Part shown: positions 5,917-6,109 of the stretch, piece by piece
Numbering within the stretch: the stretch's first letter is position 1
Layout: every line of letters begins with the position of its first letter
Origin: Gammaproteobacteria bacterium
Lineage (GTDB): Bacteria > Pseudomonadota > Gammaproteobacteria > Steroidobacterales > Steroidobacteraceae
Assembly: GCA_030830595.1 (NCBI GenBank)
Contig: JAURMS010000314.1
Span: forward strand, 1 to 6,109
DNA: 6,109 bases
Direction: 5' to 3'
Program-made: the position numbers and the translations under genes
Notes under the pieces: model-generated
The model's input: the letters and a program-made list of their open reading frames with translations, nothing else
The model's database searches: none
What the model was told of the DNA's origin: nothing

Positions 5917-6109
5917 CATCCGGTCACCGCGGATCTTTCCAGGAAATACCGGCAGCTGTCACAACCCGAGGACGAGGGCTCGGGCAGCGGCCCGTGCAGG
6001 CACTCCACGGCCCGGGTCACCACCTCCTCGACCCAGCCATCCTGGCCCTGGTGCGCAAGCAGGACCGTGTCGAACAGCATGCGGCCAGCGAGGCCCCCTC
6101 CATAAAACC
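5916..6109 (-). CDS. PD-(D/E)XK/Cas4-like nuclease family protein, C-terminal fragment
   Basis: An open minus-strand frame enters from the right edge (first full codon at 6107) and ends at TGA (5916-5918), giving 63 residues. It reads 'GRMLFDTVLLAHQGQDGWVEEVVTRAVECLHG', in parts, then 'LPEPSSSGCDSCRYF' near the end (C49 and C52 of the fragment). The layout 'hydrophobic strand - H.G...WVE - helix - CL...LPEP...C..CRY' resembles the tails of PD-(D/E)XK nuclease-superfamily proteins of the Cas4/AddB type. There the last cysteines bind a metal or iron-sulphur cluster. The catalytic core is outside the window, so activity cannot be judged. It converges on the DUF2256 gene, 70 bp between stops. The assignment is by remembered pattern from a short fragment. 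Confidence 0.6.
   Translation of the reverse strand, partial: FYGGGLAGRMLFDTVLLAHQGQDGWVEEVVTRAVECLHGPLPEPSSSGCDSCRYFLERSAVTG

Overview
This 6.1 kb window is gene-dense, GC-rich chromosomal DNA. Protein family content (RmuC, a DUF3313-type lipoprotein, a signal-peptide amidohydrolase, DUF2256) suggests a Gram-negative bacterium, probably a proteobacterium and perhaps a gammaproteobacterium. The genus cannot be read from the sequence. There are no IS elements, phage genes, tRNAs, rRNAs or CRISPR repeats. Two of the eight genes are cut by the window edges.

Left part (1-2146). The C-terminal end of a SIS-domain sugar-phosphate isomerase or aminotransferase-like gene runs rightward and stops 6 bp short of a convergent leftward pair. 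That pair is rmuC (predicted nuclease-fold DNA recombination protein) followed 31 bp later by a DUF3313-type outer-membrane lipoprotein. It looks like a two-gene operon.

Centre (2147-4398). A 103-bp divergent intergenic region holds a good inverted repeat (7-bp arms) next to a plausible -10 box. From it a second two-gene operon runs rightward: an aldo/keto reductase with an intact catalytic tetrad, then, 4 bp later, an acyl-CoA dehydrogenase of the long-chain/isovaleryl type. The pair looks like a small NAD(P)H/FAD redox and fatty-acyl or branched-chain acyl catabolic unit, but no substrate can be named.

Right part (4395-6109). A leftward, exported COG1228-type metallo-amidohydrolase (probably an Xaa-Arg/Lys-type dipeptidase) converges on the acyl-CoA dehydrogenase. 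The two stop codons share one CTAG. Only 29 bp upstream of its start, and divergent from it, is a 51-codon gene for a DUF2256 zinc-ribbon protein. A possible terminator follows. It overlaps the end of a leftward gene that enters from the right edge, whose C-terminus resembles Cas4-like PD-(D/E)XK nucleases with a CxxC pair.

I see no convincing new multi-gene system. The items most worth a second look are the intergenic operator-like dyad, the possibly leaderless rmuC, the small DUF2256 gene, the position of the catalytic glutamate in the acyl-CoA dehydrogenase, and the very tight gene junctions.
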